A DNA stretch of 64,000 nucleotides from Bacillus massiliglaciei (GTDB taxonomy: Bacteria; Bacillota; Bacilli; Bacillales; DSM-1321), in the NCBI RefSeq assembly GCF_900098925.1, contig NZ_LT622358.1, forward strand, positions 56,187-120,186, read 5' to 3'. The position numbers and the translations under genes were made by a program. How positions within the stretch are numbered: position 1 is the stretch's first letter; each line of letters begins with the position of its first letter. Shown one piece after another: positions 36,514 to 44,938 of this stretch. The notes under the pieces were generated by a model. The model had not been told where the DNA came from and made no database searches. It worked only from the letters and a program-made list of their open reading frames with translations.

Positions 36514-36684
36514 ATGCAGTTACCCGAAGACTTTAAACATTTTTTAGGAATAAATCCAGCTAGGCATAAAACAGAAGGGCTAAGTGTAGATCCATGCTTT
36601 TCACAACCCATCATACATAAGGAAATACATGGGGATAAAGTATTCGTCCCATTGGATTTAAAAAGAGTTTGGAATCGTTTATAA
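36514..36684 (+). CDS. 56-residue protein ahead of spoVA-2mob (intact copy)
   Basis: MQLPEDFKHFLGINPARHKT, EGLSVDPCFSQPIIHKEIHG, DKVFVPLDLKRVWNRL. ATG behind GGGGAAAGGAGC. Single cysteine, no membrane helix. It is intact here and half-deleted in the first copy (13720-13812). Followed by the operon-separating terminator. Too short for a firm family; its constant position suggests it belongs to the module. Confidence 0.6.
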   Translation: MQLPEDFKHFLGINPARHKTEGLSVDPCFSQPIIHKEIHGDKVFVPLDLKRVWNRL

Positions 36685-36691
36685 CAATAAA

Positions 36692-36730
36692 AAGAGCAAC
36701 CGTGTAAATATAAAACGGTTGCTCTTTTAT
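36692..36730. terminator. Terminator ahead of spoVA-2mob copy 2
   Basis: GAGCAACCG / CGGTTGCTC hairpin with T-run, same as at 13819. Confidence 0.75.
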
Positions 36731-36798
36731 ATTTTGTCATTTATTTTTAATTTCTTCTGATGACGGGTTTTGGATATAAAATATGGATAAATTTTGAA

Positions 36799-36828
36799 TG
36801 TATATAAAGTTCTGTTTTCGCCATTCTA
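36799..36828 (+). promoter_or_regulatory. Sigma-G-type promoter, spoVA-2mob copy 2
   Basis: TGTATA (36799-36804), 17 bases, CATTCTA (36822-36828); identical to copy 1. Confidence 0.65.
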
Positions 36829-36864
36829 AAAAAGTAATTTATTAAAAACAAGGAGGCGTTATTC

Positions 36865-37071
36865 ATGACAGTAATCAATGACCTTAAGACCACTCTTGCA
36901 GGTTTGAAAAGTGCACAGGCTAGCTTCGAAACCTTTTCACTTGGTACAGACAACGAACAAGCAAAGCAACTTTACCAAGATGCTGCTAAACAAACTCAAT
37001 CCGTTGTAGACACCATTGAACCACGTATTCAACAAGTCGAACAAGAAGAACCCCAATACAAACAACAATAA
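36865..37071 (+). CDS. DUF1657 protein (gene 1, copy 2)
   Basis: 68 residues, identical to the product of 13992-14198. Followed by the same internal hairpin (37090-37121). Confidence 0.88.
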   Translation: MTVINDLKTTLAGLKSAQASFETFSLGTDNEQAKQLYQDAAKQTQSVVDTIEPRIQQVEQEEPQYKQQ

Positions 37072-37150
37072 TGTAAAAGCTAGGGAAGGAAGGTTGGTTG
37101 AGTGTTAACCAACCTTTTTTACCTCAAGATAATAAATAAAGGGTGATCTC

Positions 37151-37618
37151 ATGAAAGATAAAATAAACCAATTCATCATGTTTCTTTTATTACTAACTGT
37201 TATCGGATTAGGTTCAGGTTGTAATCAAAAACAATCTGGTGAGGACCATGAGGATTTAAGTATTTCACAGGTACATACAAGCAAGCCAATCAATCAATCC
37301 ATGGCGAATCAAGCAAAAAAGAAGGTCATCAAAGAGGAAGACATTTCAGATGTGAAGGCTGTGAATACGGATAAAGAGCTATTGATAGCGATCAAAGTCG
37401 AAAACTTTGAGCGTTTTCAATTAAAGAAAATCGAAAAGCACGTGAAATCAGACTTGGAAAAAGACTATCCGGATCATAAAATCTTGGTTTCGACCGATTC
37501 AAAAATGTATTTGGAACTTGATCAATTAGAACAAAAAATCCAAAAGGATAACACCAATAGGAAGGAATTAGAAAAGGATTTTAATAAAATCAAAAGTCTG
37601 ATGAAAGAAGAAACCTAA
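37151..37618 (+). CDS. YhcN/YlaJ-type lipoprotein (copy 2)
   Basis: 155 residues, lipobox LGSG|C. Differs from copy 1 in a few surface positions (for example PINQSMANQA against PIDQSVANQA, and FQLKKIEKH against FRLKKIEKN). Probably anchored in the spore inner membrane. Confidence 0.88.
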   Translation: MKDKINQFIMFLLLLTVIGLGSGCNQKQSGEDHEDLSISQVHTSKPINQSMANQAKKKVIKEEDISDVKAVNTDKELLIAIKVENFERFQLKKIEKHVKSDLEKDYPDHKILVSTDSKMYLELDQLEQKIQKDNTNRKELEKDFNKIKSLMKEET

Positions 37619-37638
37619 GGAGAAAGAGGGGTCGGACC

Positions 37639-38118
37639 ATGTCGAATAAACAAAAGAAACAATTGACACCAGTTCAACAAGAATATCAAGGTATTCAAAA
37701 ACACCGGGAAACAAAGAGACCAGTCGTTAAAAATTGCATAAAAGCATTTTTAACAGGGGGCCTTATTTGTCTGATCGGGCAGCTCATTTCTGCGTTTTAT
37801 ATTAATTATTTTGATTTTACGGACCAAACAGCTGGAAATCCAACCGTAGGGACTTTAGTTTTTATTACGATGCTTCTTACAGGTTTCGGGGTCTATGATC
37901 GTATGGCTCAATTTGGAGGGGCTGGGACGGCTGTACCGGTTACTGGTTTCGGCAATGCCGTCATTTCTGCAGCGATTGAACACCGAACCGAAGGGTTGGT
38001 ATTAGGGGTAGGCGGTAATATGTTTAAACTTGCAGGATCGGTGATTCTATTTGGCGTCTTTTCTGCGTTTGTCATTGCCTTGATTAAAACAATTCTTGTA
38101 CAGTGGGGTGGTTTGTAA
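37639..38118 (+). CDS. spoVAC: SpoVAC (copy 2)
   Basis: 159 residues, identical in sequence to copy 1. Membrane subunit of the Ca-dipicolinate channel. Ends in the TAATG overlap with spoVAD. Confidence 0.95.
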   Translation: MSNKQKKQLTPVQQEYQGIQKHRETKRPVVKNCIKAFLTGGLICLIGQLISAFYINYFDFTDQTAGNPTVGTLVFITMLLTGFGVYDRMAQFGGAGTAVPVTGFGNAVISAAIEHRTEGLVLGVGGNMFKLAGSVILFGVFSAFVIALIKTILVQWGGL

Positions 38119-39131
38119 TGTTAGAAGGTCATCGTACATGGGTCTTCGAACAAAAGCCCGTGATTATTTCTACAGGTACAGTGGGAGGGCCATTTGAAGC
38201 AGATGGAGCTATCGCGAAAGATTTTGATCTTTTGCATACTGATTTATGGCTTGGACAGGATTCTTATGAAAAGGCTCATAAAATCTTTTTTGAAGAAGCT
38301 TGTCAAAAAGCCATGGAAAAAGGCGGAATTCAAAAGGAACAGGTTCAGTTTCTCCTGGCAGGAGATCTAATCAATCAGATTACTCCGACTAGTTTCGCAT
38401 GCCGAACAATTGGTGCCCCTTATTTTGGGTTGTTTGGTGCCTGTTCTACCTCGATGGAAGGATTAGCTTTAGGGGCCTATATTGTCAATACAAACGGAGC
38501 CCAATATTTGTTAACAGGAGCTTCCAGTCATGATACAGCCGTTGAAAAACAATTTCGTTATCCAACGGAATACGGTGGACAAAAACCACCTACTGCGCAA
38601 TGGACCGTGACAGGTGCTGGTGCGGCTTTATTAAGTAATACCGGGGAAGGGCCACGTGTCACGTCTGCAACCATTGGCCGTGTCATCGATATGGGATTGA
38701 CGGATCCATTTAATATGGGAGGGGCGATGGCTCCAGCTGCAGTTGATACCATTGAAGCTCATTTAAAGGAAAGGAATATTGATCCATCTTATTACGATTT
38801 AATTGTCACCGGGGATCTTGGCCAGATTGGCCATGAAGTGTCCCTGGATTTATTTAAAAAGCATGGAACCCCTATTAGTGAAAACCAGTATCAGGACTGC
38901 GGATTAATGATTTATCGGGAAGGGCAACCGGTTTTGGCAGGAGGTAGTGGTGCGGGGTGTTCAGCAACAGTTGTCTATGGTCATTTATTAAACCGAATGA
39001 AAAAAGGTGAATTTAAAAGAATGTTAGTGGTGGCAACAGGGGCCTTATTATCCCCCCTATCCTTTCAGCAAAATGAAACGATTCCTTGTATCGCCCATGC
39101 GGTATCGATTGAATACGGGGGTGAACAATAG
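38118..39131 (+). CDS. spoVAD: SpoVAD (copy 2)
   Basis: 337 residues, identical protein to copy 1; the DNA shows a few silent changes (for example around 38768-38776), so the copies are separate in the genome and not an assembly echo. Dipicolinate-binding, thiolase-like. Confidence 0.95.
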   Translation: MLEGHRTWVFEQKPVIISTGTVGGPFEADGAIAKDFDLLHTDLWLGQDSYEKAHKIFFEEACQKAMEKGGIQKEQVQFLLAGDLINQITPTSFACRTIGAPYFGLFGACSTSMEGLALGAYIVNTNGAQYLLTGASSHDTAVEKQFRYPTEYGGQKPPTAQWTVTGAGAALLSNTGEGPRVTSATIGRVIDMGLTDPFNMGGAMAPAAVDTIEAHLKERNIDPSYYDLIVTGDLGQIGHEVSLDLFKKHGTPISENQYQDCGLMIYREGQPVLAGGSGAGCSATVVYGHLLNRMKKGEFKRMLVVATGALLSPLSFQQNETIPCIAHAVSIEYGGEQ

Positions 39132-39133
39132 AC

Positions 39134-39484
39134 ATGATCTATTTTTGGGCTTTTGTTATAGGTGGTTTGATTTGTGTCATTGGGCAAATTATGTTTGATG
39201 TGTTTAAACTGACACCGGGACATACGCTAAGTACCCTTGTCGTAATAGGGGCTATTTTAGATGGGGTAGGTTTATATGAACCCTTAATTGATTTTGCTGG
39301 GGCAGGGGCTACTGTTCCTATTACAAGCTTTGGGAATTCACTTGTACACGGGGCCATGCAAGAAGCTGAAAAACACGGGTTAGTCGGCGTACTTACAGGG
39401 ATGTTCGAAGTGACAAGTTCTGGCATTTCATCTGCCATTATTTTCGGCATGTTAGGAGCTTTGATTTTTAAACCAAAGGGATAA
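39134..39484 (+). CDS. spoVAE: SpoVAEb (copy 2)
   Basis: 116-residue membrane protein; one substitution (A to S in GISSAI) relative to copy 1. Two-base gap after spoVAD. Confidence 0.93.
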   Translation: MIYFWAFVIGGLICVIGQIMFDVFKLTPGHTLSTLVVIGAILDGVGLYEPLIDFAGAGATVPITSFGNSLVHGAMQEAEKHGLVGVLTGMFEVTSSGISSAIIFGMLGALIFKPKG

Positions 39485-39496
39485 GGAGGATGTAAG

Positions 39497-39703
39497 ATGA
39501 CCATCGGATCGGAAGTAAAGCAATGTCTTGCCAGCCTAAAAGGCGTAGAAGCTAGTCTATCCAGTTTAGCCTTACGTACACAAGATAACGAATCGAAACA
39601 AACCTTACATGAAACGATGATGGTAGTGAACGAAGTAGTCACAGATTTGAAAAAAAGGGTGGGAGAATTGGAGAGGGAGGAATTCCAGTATAAAGGGTTT
39701 TAA
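39497..39703 (+). CDS. Second DUF1657 protein (copy 2)
   Basis: 68 residues; N to S in EASLSS relative to copy 1. Shine-Dalgarno here is AAGGAGGATG, better than the GGGGGATG of copy 1. Confidence 0.85.
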   Translation: MTIGSEVKQCLASLKGVEASLSSLALRTQDNESKQTLHETMMVVNEVVTDLKKRVGELEREEFQYKGF

Positions 39704-39730
39704 AATAAAGTATATAGGAGGTGTTATGTA

Positions 39731-40591
39731 ATGCCTGATTGGTTAGATGTATTTTTGAGGGCTTTGTTGTTTCTCATTATCCTTTTTTTAGTAACTAAAT
39801 TGCTAGGTAAAAAGCAACTATCTCAACTTTCTTACTTTGAGTATGTGGTTGGTATAACCATAGGTAGTATTGGGGCGGAAGTTATTACGGGTCTTGAACG
39901 AAGTATTTTAGTGGGGGTTATAGGGATTGTTACCACTGCCGCACTACCTTTTATAGTTGGAATCCTTTCTTTGAAAAGCAAAATGGTTCGGGACCTTGTA
40001 GAAGGGAAAGGAACGGTTTTTATCAAAGATGGAAAAATCATGGAAGATAACTTGAAGAAGGAAAGATATACAACGGATGAATTGTTAGCATTACTTCGAA
40101 AGAAGGATGCTTTTCAGGTGTCTGATGTGGAATTTGCGGTATTAGAGGCAACCGGAGATTTATCCGTTATGTTAAAGAAAGAGAACCAGCCATTAACGGC
40201 AAAGGATTTAAACTTGGTGGTTGCTTCAGTCAAAGAGCCTCAGACCGTCATAATGGATGGGGAAATATTGGATGAACCACTTGCGACGATTGGTCGAAGT
40301 CGAGGTTGGTTACACACTGAATTAGAAAAATTAGGAGTCACCATTGAAAATGTCTTTCTTGGACAAATAAATTCTTATGGAGAACTGACGGTGGATCTTT
40401 TTGATGATATATTGCAAGTACCGTCTCCTCAAGAAAGGCCTTTACTTCTTTCGACTATGAAAAAATGCCAAGCAGACTTAGAACTCTTTGCGCTAGGAAC
40501 AGAAAATAAAGAAGCTAAGCAGATATATGAAAAAAACAGTGAAAAACTACAAAAAGCAATTGATAACGTTACGCATATTTTAAAAAGTTGA
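39731..40591 (+). CDS. 2Duf protein: DUF421 + DUF1657 fusion (copy 2)
   Basis: 286 residues, ATG start (GTG in copy 1). Same layout as copy 1. Substitutions cluster in the membrane part and the first DUF421 strand (LERSILVGVIGIVTT and GILSLKSKMVRDLVEGK against LERKITVGIIGIITT and GLISEKSKKFRDLIEGK), while the DUF1657 tail is nearly unchanged. Both copies look functional, so the cell should make two versions. Confidence 0.9.
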   Translation: MPDWLDVFLRALLFLIILFLVTKLLGKKQLSQLSYFEYVVGITIGSIGAEVITGLERSILVGVIGIVTTAALPFIVGILSLKSKMVRDLVEGKGTVFIKDGKIMEDNLKKERYTTDELLALLRKKDAFQVSDVEFAVLEATGDLSVMLKKENQPLTAKDLNLVVASVKEPQTVIMDGEILDEPLATIGRSRGWLHTELEKLGVTIENVFLGQINSYGELTVDLFDDILQVPSPQERPLLLSTMKKCQADLELFALGTENKEAKQIYEKNSEKLQKAIDNVTHILKS

Positions 40592-40648
40592 TTGTATGAT
40601 CAGTTTTTTAAGTTCATGGGTTATTTAAATTTAAATAGTTCCAAAAAT

Positions 40649-40674
40649 ATAGGAGGCAGATAAATGCCTCCTAA
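40649..40674. repeat. 26-bp direct repeat carrying a palindrome (left)
   Basis: ATAGGAGGCAGA...TGCCTCCTAA, identical to 41509-41534. It is the post-operon palindrome (17765 in copy 1), duplicated around the IS1182-type fragment, as if a target-site duplication. Confidence 0.7.
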
Positions 40675-41508
40675 CAGCCTGTAGACAAACTCGAAATTTC
40701 GAGTTTGCCTACAGGCTTTTTTCTTTTAAAATAATAGTAATAGTTTTTGAAATAGTGTAAGTTGATTTTCGTTTCGGCGGACGCTTTCCGCGGGCGTGGC
40801 CCAATCCTCCTCGTCGCTTTGCTCCTGCGGGGTATCGGCCTTCACGCTTTTCCCGCAGGAGTCGCCGCCTGCACTACAATCAACTCCTTTCTAAATAAAT
40901 GTCTGAGGTGAATGGATATGATGACAAAAAATCAAATAAGTGAACGTGATCAAATGGAAATGATTACAATAGAGCAACTTGTACCACAGGATCATTTGGT
41001 CAGAAAGCTTGAATCAGCGATTGATTTTTCTTTCATCTATCCACTAGTTGAATCACTGTATTCAACATTAGGTCGACCTAGTGTTGATCCAGTCGTATTC
41101 ATTAAAATGACATTTGTTCAATATGTATTTGGAATTCGTTCAATGCGTCAAACAATAAGAGAAATTGAAACAAATATGGCGTATCGTTGGTTTTTAGGGT
41201 TTGGATTTCATTCAGAAGTACCGCACTTTTCTACCTTCGGTAAAAATTATGAACGTCGTTTCCAAGATACGGATATCTTCGAACAGATTTTCTATCGAAT
41301 TCTTAAAGAAATTGCAGATAAAGGACTACTAAGTGCTGACCATGTCTTCATCGATTCAACACATGTTAAAGCAAGTGCGAATAAACGTAAATTCGAAAAG
41401 AAGATAGTTCGTAAAGAGACTCGGGCATATGAAGCTAAACTTCAAGAAGAATTGAATCAGGATCGAGTTGATCATGGGAAGAAACCATTCCCATCAGATA
41501 AATTTGAA
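40675..41508 (+). mobile_element. Truncated IS1182-family element
   Basis: Left end with the strong hairpin AGCCTGTAGACAAACTCGAA / mirrored arm (40676-40722) that shields such elements from outside transcription, a GC-rich untranslated leader (GCTTTCCGCGGGCG), then the transposase start. The right end and most of the transposase are missing, yet the direct repeat closes it. Confidence 0.75.
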
Positions 41509-41523
41509 ATAGGAGGCAGATAA
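40918..41523 (+). pseudogene. IS1182-family transposase, C-terminally truncated
   Basis: Start ATG behind GAGGTG. About 197 codons of the N-terminal part: IEQLVPQDHLVRKLESAIDF, GRPSVDPVVFIKMTFVQYVF, GIRSMRQTIREIETNMAYRW, DHVFIDSTHVKASANKRKF (the first catalytic Asp is present). After FPSDKFE the frame runs into the flanking palindrome (IGGR, stop). A full protein would have roughly 450-500 residues. Confidence 0.8.
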
Positions 41524-41534
41524 ATGCCTCCTAA
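41509..41534. repeat. 26-bp direct repeat carrying a palindrome (right)
   Basis: Second copy of the 40649-40674 repeat, at the broken right side of the IS fragment. Confidence 0.7.
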
Positions 41535-41709
41535 GACTCACTCAAAGAGTTGTCAAACTAAGGAGGTTTTATATGTATATATAGACTATAGGGAAATTCA
41601 ACTTGTCACGCCCTTTTTTAAAAAGGCTGCATTCACCTAATTACAAATCTCAGCCTCATTCTGTAATCATATGCTTGTACATATATTAGTTATAAACCCA
41701 TGAAAAAAG

Positions 41710-42288
41710 GTGATGCACATTCTTCAGAAAATCACGGCTATTCTTATAGGCAGTCTATTATTGAGTATCGGAATAAATTGCTTTTTAGTTCCCCATCAAT
41801 TATTAGATGGAGGGATTACAGGCATTGCCCTCATCATCCATTATTACTTTGAATTTCCAACAGGTTTAGCGATATTCCTTTTAAGCATCCCTCTGTGTAT
41901 ATTCGCCTGGATCCATGAAAGAACATTCTTTTTTAATAGCTTTCTCGGTTTAATTGCTGCTTCTGTGTTCATTGATTGGCTGGCCCCTTTAAGAAACCAA
42001 TTTTCTCTTTCTGTTTTTCCGAGTGTGTTAATAGGAGGAGGATTGATTGGAATCGGAGTAGGAATCATGCTTCGATATGAAGCAAGTACCGGAGGAACCG
42101 ACTTGTTAGCTCAATTTATATCGAAAGCTATGTCCGTAAATATTGGGGTCGTTATTTTCATGATAGATGGTCTAATTGTAACATTGGCGTTTAAAATGTT
42201 AGAGTTAAAAGCTTTTCTTTTTTCTGGATTAACGATTTGTATGATTGGAATAGTTACATCTATAATAGCTAGGCCATCGAATAGGTAA
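41710..42288 (+). CDS. Short YitT-family membrane protein (copy 2)
   Basis: 192 residues, about nine-tenths identical to 17975-18553 by eye, with the same missing DUF2179 domain. Start GTG 41710 or ATG 41713. In this copy it is separated from the operon by the IS1182-type fragment. Confidence 0.8.
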   Translation: MMHILQKITAILIGSLLLSIGINCFLVPHQLLDGGITGIALIIHYYFEFPTGLAIFLLSIPLCIFAWIHERTFFFNSFLGLIAASVFIDWLAPLRNQFSLSVFPSVLIGGGLIGIGVGIMLRYEASTGGTDLLAQFISKAMSVNIGVVIFMIDGLIVTLAFKMLELKAFLFSGLTICMIGIVTSIIARPSNR

Positions 42289-42431
42289 GGAATGAACCAT
42301 TTTGAATGATTTCATTGTATTACACCTTCGACCGGTTATTGCAACCTATTTCTTGAAATAAATTAGAACCCCCTCACCGTACCTCTGGCATGGAAGGGGG
42401 ATTATATATGGATTAGAAGGAATTACTTTAA

Positions 42432-42638
42432 TTAGGAAACTCGGTTTTTATATGCGTTATTGATTTCCAGACTGTTGTTATTCTGTCCTTGCATGCCAGT
42501 TCCCATCCCCATCATGTTAGAGCCAAGTGGCATCATATTTTTCATTTTTCCGCCATTCCCACTCAACATTTGATAAGCAGCAATACCTACTCCAACTGAA
42601 GCGAAAATCGGTAAGATTTTATCCATGTTTGTTTTCAT
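42432..42638 (-). CDS. Small Met/Gly-rich protein, unknown
   Basis: 68 residues: one weakly hydrophobic helix (ILPIFASVGVGIAAYQMLSG), then Met/Gly/Asn-rich (MMPLGSNMMGMGTGMQGQ). Good Shine-Dalgarno (GAGGTGATATAA). Similar in layout to the 97-residue protein at 27050. Family not recognised with certainty; such small proteins are frequent in Bacillus spores. Confidence 0.55.
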   Translation of the reverse strand: MKTNMDKILPIFASVGVGIAAYQMLSGNGGKMKNMMPLGSNMMGMGTGMQGQNNNSLEINNAYKNRVS

Positions 42639-42830
42639 TTATATCACCTCATTTTATTAAATGTTTGTTCATTTCCTTAACCTTAATATCTTGGGTCAAA
42701 ACACCTTAAAAATTCAAGGTGTTTGTTACCAAAACAATTAGTAATAAAAAAATGATATAAAGGAAATGATGTTAGACTCAAAAGTAGACACAGTTTATTA
42801 TTAAAATAACTAATAATAAGAGGTGTCCAA

Positions 42831-43112
42831 ATGAGCAGACAAACATTTGATGAAGATTTCAAAAGAAGCACAGTCCAAATGATGATTGAACAAAACAAAT
42901 CAGTTGCCCAGACGGCCAGGGATCTGGATATCAACCCAAATACTATTCACAATTGGAAAAAGAAATACGGTGAAGAGTTTATAGAAGCTGCCCTTCCAAA
43001 CATGACGGAAAACCAACAATTAAAAGCCATGCAAAAACGTCTCCGTGATTTGGAAGAGGAGAATGCCATCTTAAAAAAGGCTATGCACTTCTTCGCGAAA
43101 GACCATCGGTAA
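42831..43112 (+). CDS. IS3-family OrfA
   Basis: 93 residues: helix-turn-helix (SVAQTARDLDINPNTIHNWK) and leucine-zipper end (LRDLEEENAILKKAMHFF). Slippery A-AAA-AAG at 43073-43079 in the codons L-K-K; a -1 shift there leads into a frame open through orfB. ATG behind AAGAGGTG. Confidence 0.9.
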   Translation: MSRQTFDEDFKRSTVQMMIEQNKSVAQTARDLDINPNTIHNWKKKYGEEFIEAALPNMTENQQLKAMQKRLRDLEEENAILKKAMHFFAKDHR

Positions 43113-43150
43113 TTTTCTCATTTATCTTCGAGAATCGCTTCAAGTTCCGT

Positions 43151-43984
43151 GTGGAGAAGATGTGCAACGTTATGAATGTTTCACGAAGCGGATATCATAA
43201 ATGGGTGGACCGCCCTGAAAGTGAAAAAACCAAACGCCATAAGACCCTGGTTAAGCATGTTCATAAATCCTATTTGGAATCCAGAGGACTTTATGGAAGT
43301 CCGAAGATAGCGAAAGACCTAGAGAAAAAAGGGATACCGGTTTGTCAAAAAACAGTAGCTCGAATCATGAAAGAAGAGGATCTTCGATCAAAGACTGTAA
43401 AAAAATATAAAGCGACGACGAACTCAAAACACACACTCCCAGTCTATGAAAACAAGCTCAATCAAGAGTTTAAAGTTGATGAGCCAAATAAAGTATGGGT
43501 GGCTGATATCACTTATGTTCCCACATCAGAAGGATGGCTTTATCTGGCGAGTGTAATGGATTTGTTTTCCCGTAAAATTGTAGGCTGGTCCGTCGATAAA
43601 ACAATGACAAAAGACTTGGTTATCAACGCTTTGGACCGGGCTTATAATCGCCAGCAACGGCCGCTCGGATCTGTTCTTCATCATTCAGACTGTGGAAGTC
43701 AATATTGTTCGAAAGATTACCAAAAGCAATTAGCCGCCTACAAGATCGATGTAAGCATGAGCAGAAAAGGAAACTGTTACGACAACGCTTGTATTGAATC
43801 TTTTCACAGTGTATTGAAGAAAGAACTAATTTATTTGACTAAATACAAGACTAGAGAACAAGCGAAAAAGGAAATCTATGAATATATCGAGATATTCTAT
43901 AACTCAAAAAGAATACACTCTGCAAATGGTTATTTTTCCCCATCCGAATACGAACGTATGTACTTTGATAAGATTGCGAATTAA
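43151..43984 (+). CDS. IS3-family OrfB transposase
   Basis: 277 residues from an internal start, normally the second half of OrfAB. DDE core: VADITYVPT, LHHSDCGSQYCS, NACIESFHSVLKKE. Complete C-terminus (NGYFSPSEYERMYFDKIAN). Probably functional. Confidence 0.92.
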   Translation: MEKMCNVMNVSRSGYHKWVDRPESEKTKRHKTLVKHVHKSYLESRGLYGSPKIAKDLEKKGIPVCQKTVARIMKEEDLRSKTVKKYKATTNSKHTLPVYENKLNQEFKVDEPNKVWVADITYVPTSEGWLYLASVMDLFSRKIVGWSVDKTMTKDLVINALDRAYNRQQRPLGSVLHHSDCGSQYCSKDYQKQLAAYKIDVSMSRKGNCYDNACIESFHSVLKKELIYLTKYKTREQAKKEIYEYIEIFYNSKRIHSANGYFSPSEYERMYFDKIAN

Positions 43985-44004
43985 GCCAAAACTCAACTTT
44001 TCCT

Positions 44005-44050
44005 CTTCCTTCAAGTACAGAATGCATTCTGTACTTGAAGGAAGAGGCCA
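44005..44050. repeat. 46-bp perfect palindrome inside the IS
   Basis: Arms of 23 bases, CCTCTTCCTTCAAGTACAGA on the left and its exact complement on the right, with no loop. It lies just after orfB, without a T-run. Confidence 0.8.
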
Positions 44051-44328
44051 CCAAGCGTAAGCGCGGTAGGTGAAATAAATCTAAAAAATTGTGTCTACTT
44101 TATTGACCTAATACCAAAAAATTAAATTAAAGGGATAAATAATAAGAAAAAAACGGTATAGGAATTTTACTTTTCCATACCTCCCTATCTAAATCCAAGT
44201 CGCTTGTCATAAAAGCACTTTTCTTTTTTTCCTATAAGGGATTTAAAAGCAAAACATATTGAAACCTTTCTGAATAAAGAATGATTGAGGACTTTAGCAA
44301 AAATTTAAGATTAGTGAAGTGAATATTC

Positions 44329-44694
44329 ATGCCAATGTTAGATGTGAATGGTATTTACTTGGATTATTCTTAAAGGGAAAAGGTATTCCTATTGGTTTTT
44401 ATTCATCCTCCTGTACTAACAGTGTGAATTTCAAATACCAAGTTAAGGAATTATCCCAAGAATTTAATGTTATTCCTTTTAATATTAGAGGTCATGGAAG
44501 CAGTCAGTATCAAGACTGCCAGTGATTTATCCCCTGATTAGAGAAGATATTAAACATCTGTTGGATCATTTGAAAATTAAAAAAGCAATCATATGCGATA
44601 TTCAATCGATGGCTCTATCGTATTGGAATATTTGCTGTGTTGTGCAGATAGGGCTCTTGGAGGCATTGTAATAAGTGGAATGAATAAGGGATAA
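44329..44694 (+). pseudogene. Alpha/beta hydrolase remnant
   Basis: MPMLDVNGIYLDYS, stop, KGKGIPI, then (with frameshifts) HPPVLTSVNFKYQV, KELSQEFNVIPFNIRGHGSS, YPLIREDIKHLLDHLKIKKA and a damaged nucleophile elbow where GYSIGG is expected (AIICGYSI...). The sequence ends at GIVISGMNKG. At least three disruptions. The rest of 44112-44328 and 44695-44938 shows no gene. Confidence 0.7.
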
Positions 44695-44938
44695 ATATGT
44701 AAAGCAAAAGATTCTTTAGGAATATCACTTGCAAAATTGCATGTGCGGAATTAAAGTTCAATGACCATGCAAAGCCAAATCCCTTCCCAAGCAGCAAATG
44801 ACTTAAATGGATTAAGCATTTTATCCATACACATACTGTTTGATTCTTTTGATTACATAATCCGATCCATTAAAGTGCAATGTAGTTATTTCTGTCTTTT
44901 ACAATTGAAAATATCATAAATCTAATGGAGTGAAAAAA

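Larger units (their letters stand above)
42774..44111 (+). mobile_element. IS3-family element, intact
   Basis: Imperfect terminal repeats containing AAAGTAGACACA on the left (about 42774-42800) and its complement TGTGTCTACTTT on the right (44090-44111). Holds orfA and orfB joined by a -1 frameshift signal. A 46-bp palindrome lies between orfB and the right end. Different subgroup from the elements at 7502 and 12312. Confidence 0.85.

Noticed and set aside
13992..40591. The two spoVA-2mob copies as an assembly duplication
   Set aside because: Silent and amino-acid differences are spread through the copies, and upstream and downstream contexts differ, so they are two real loci.
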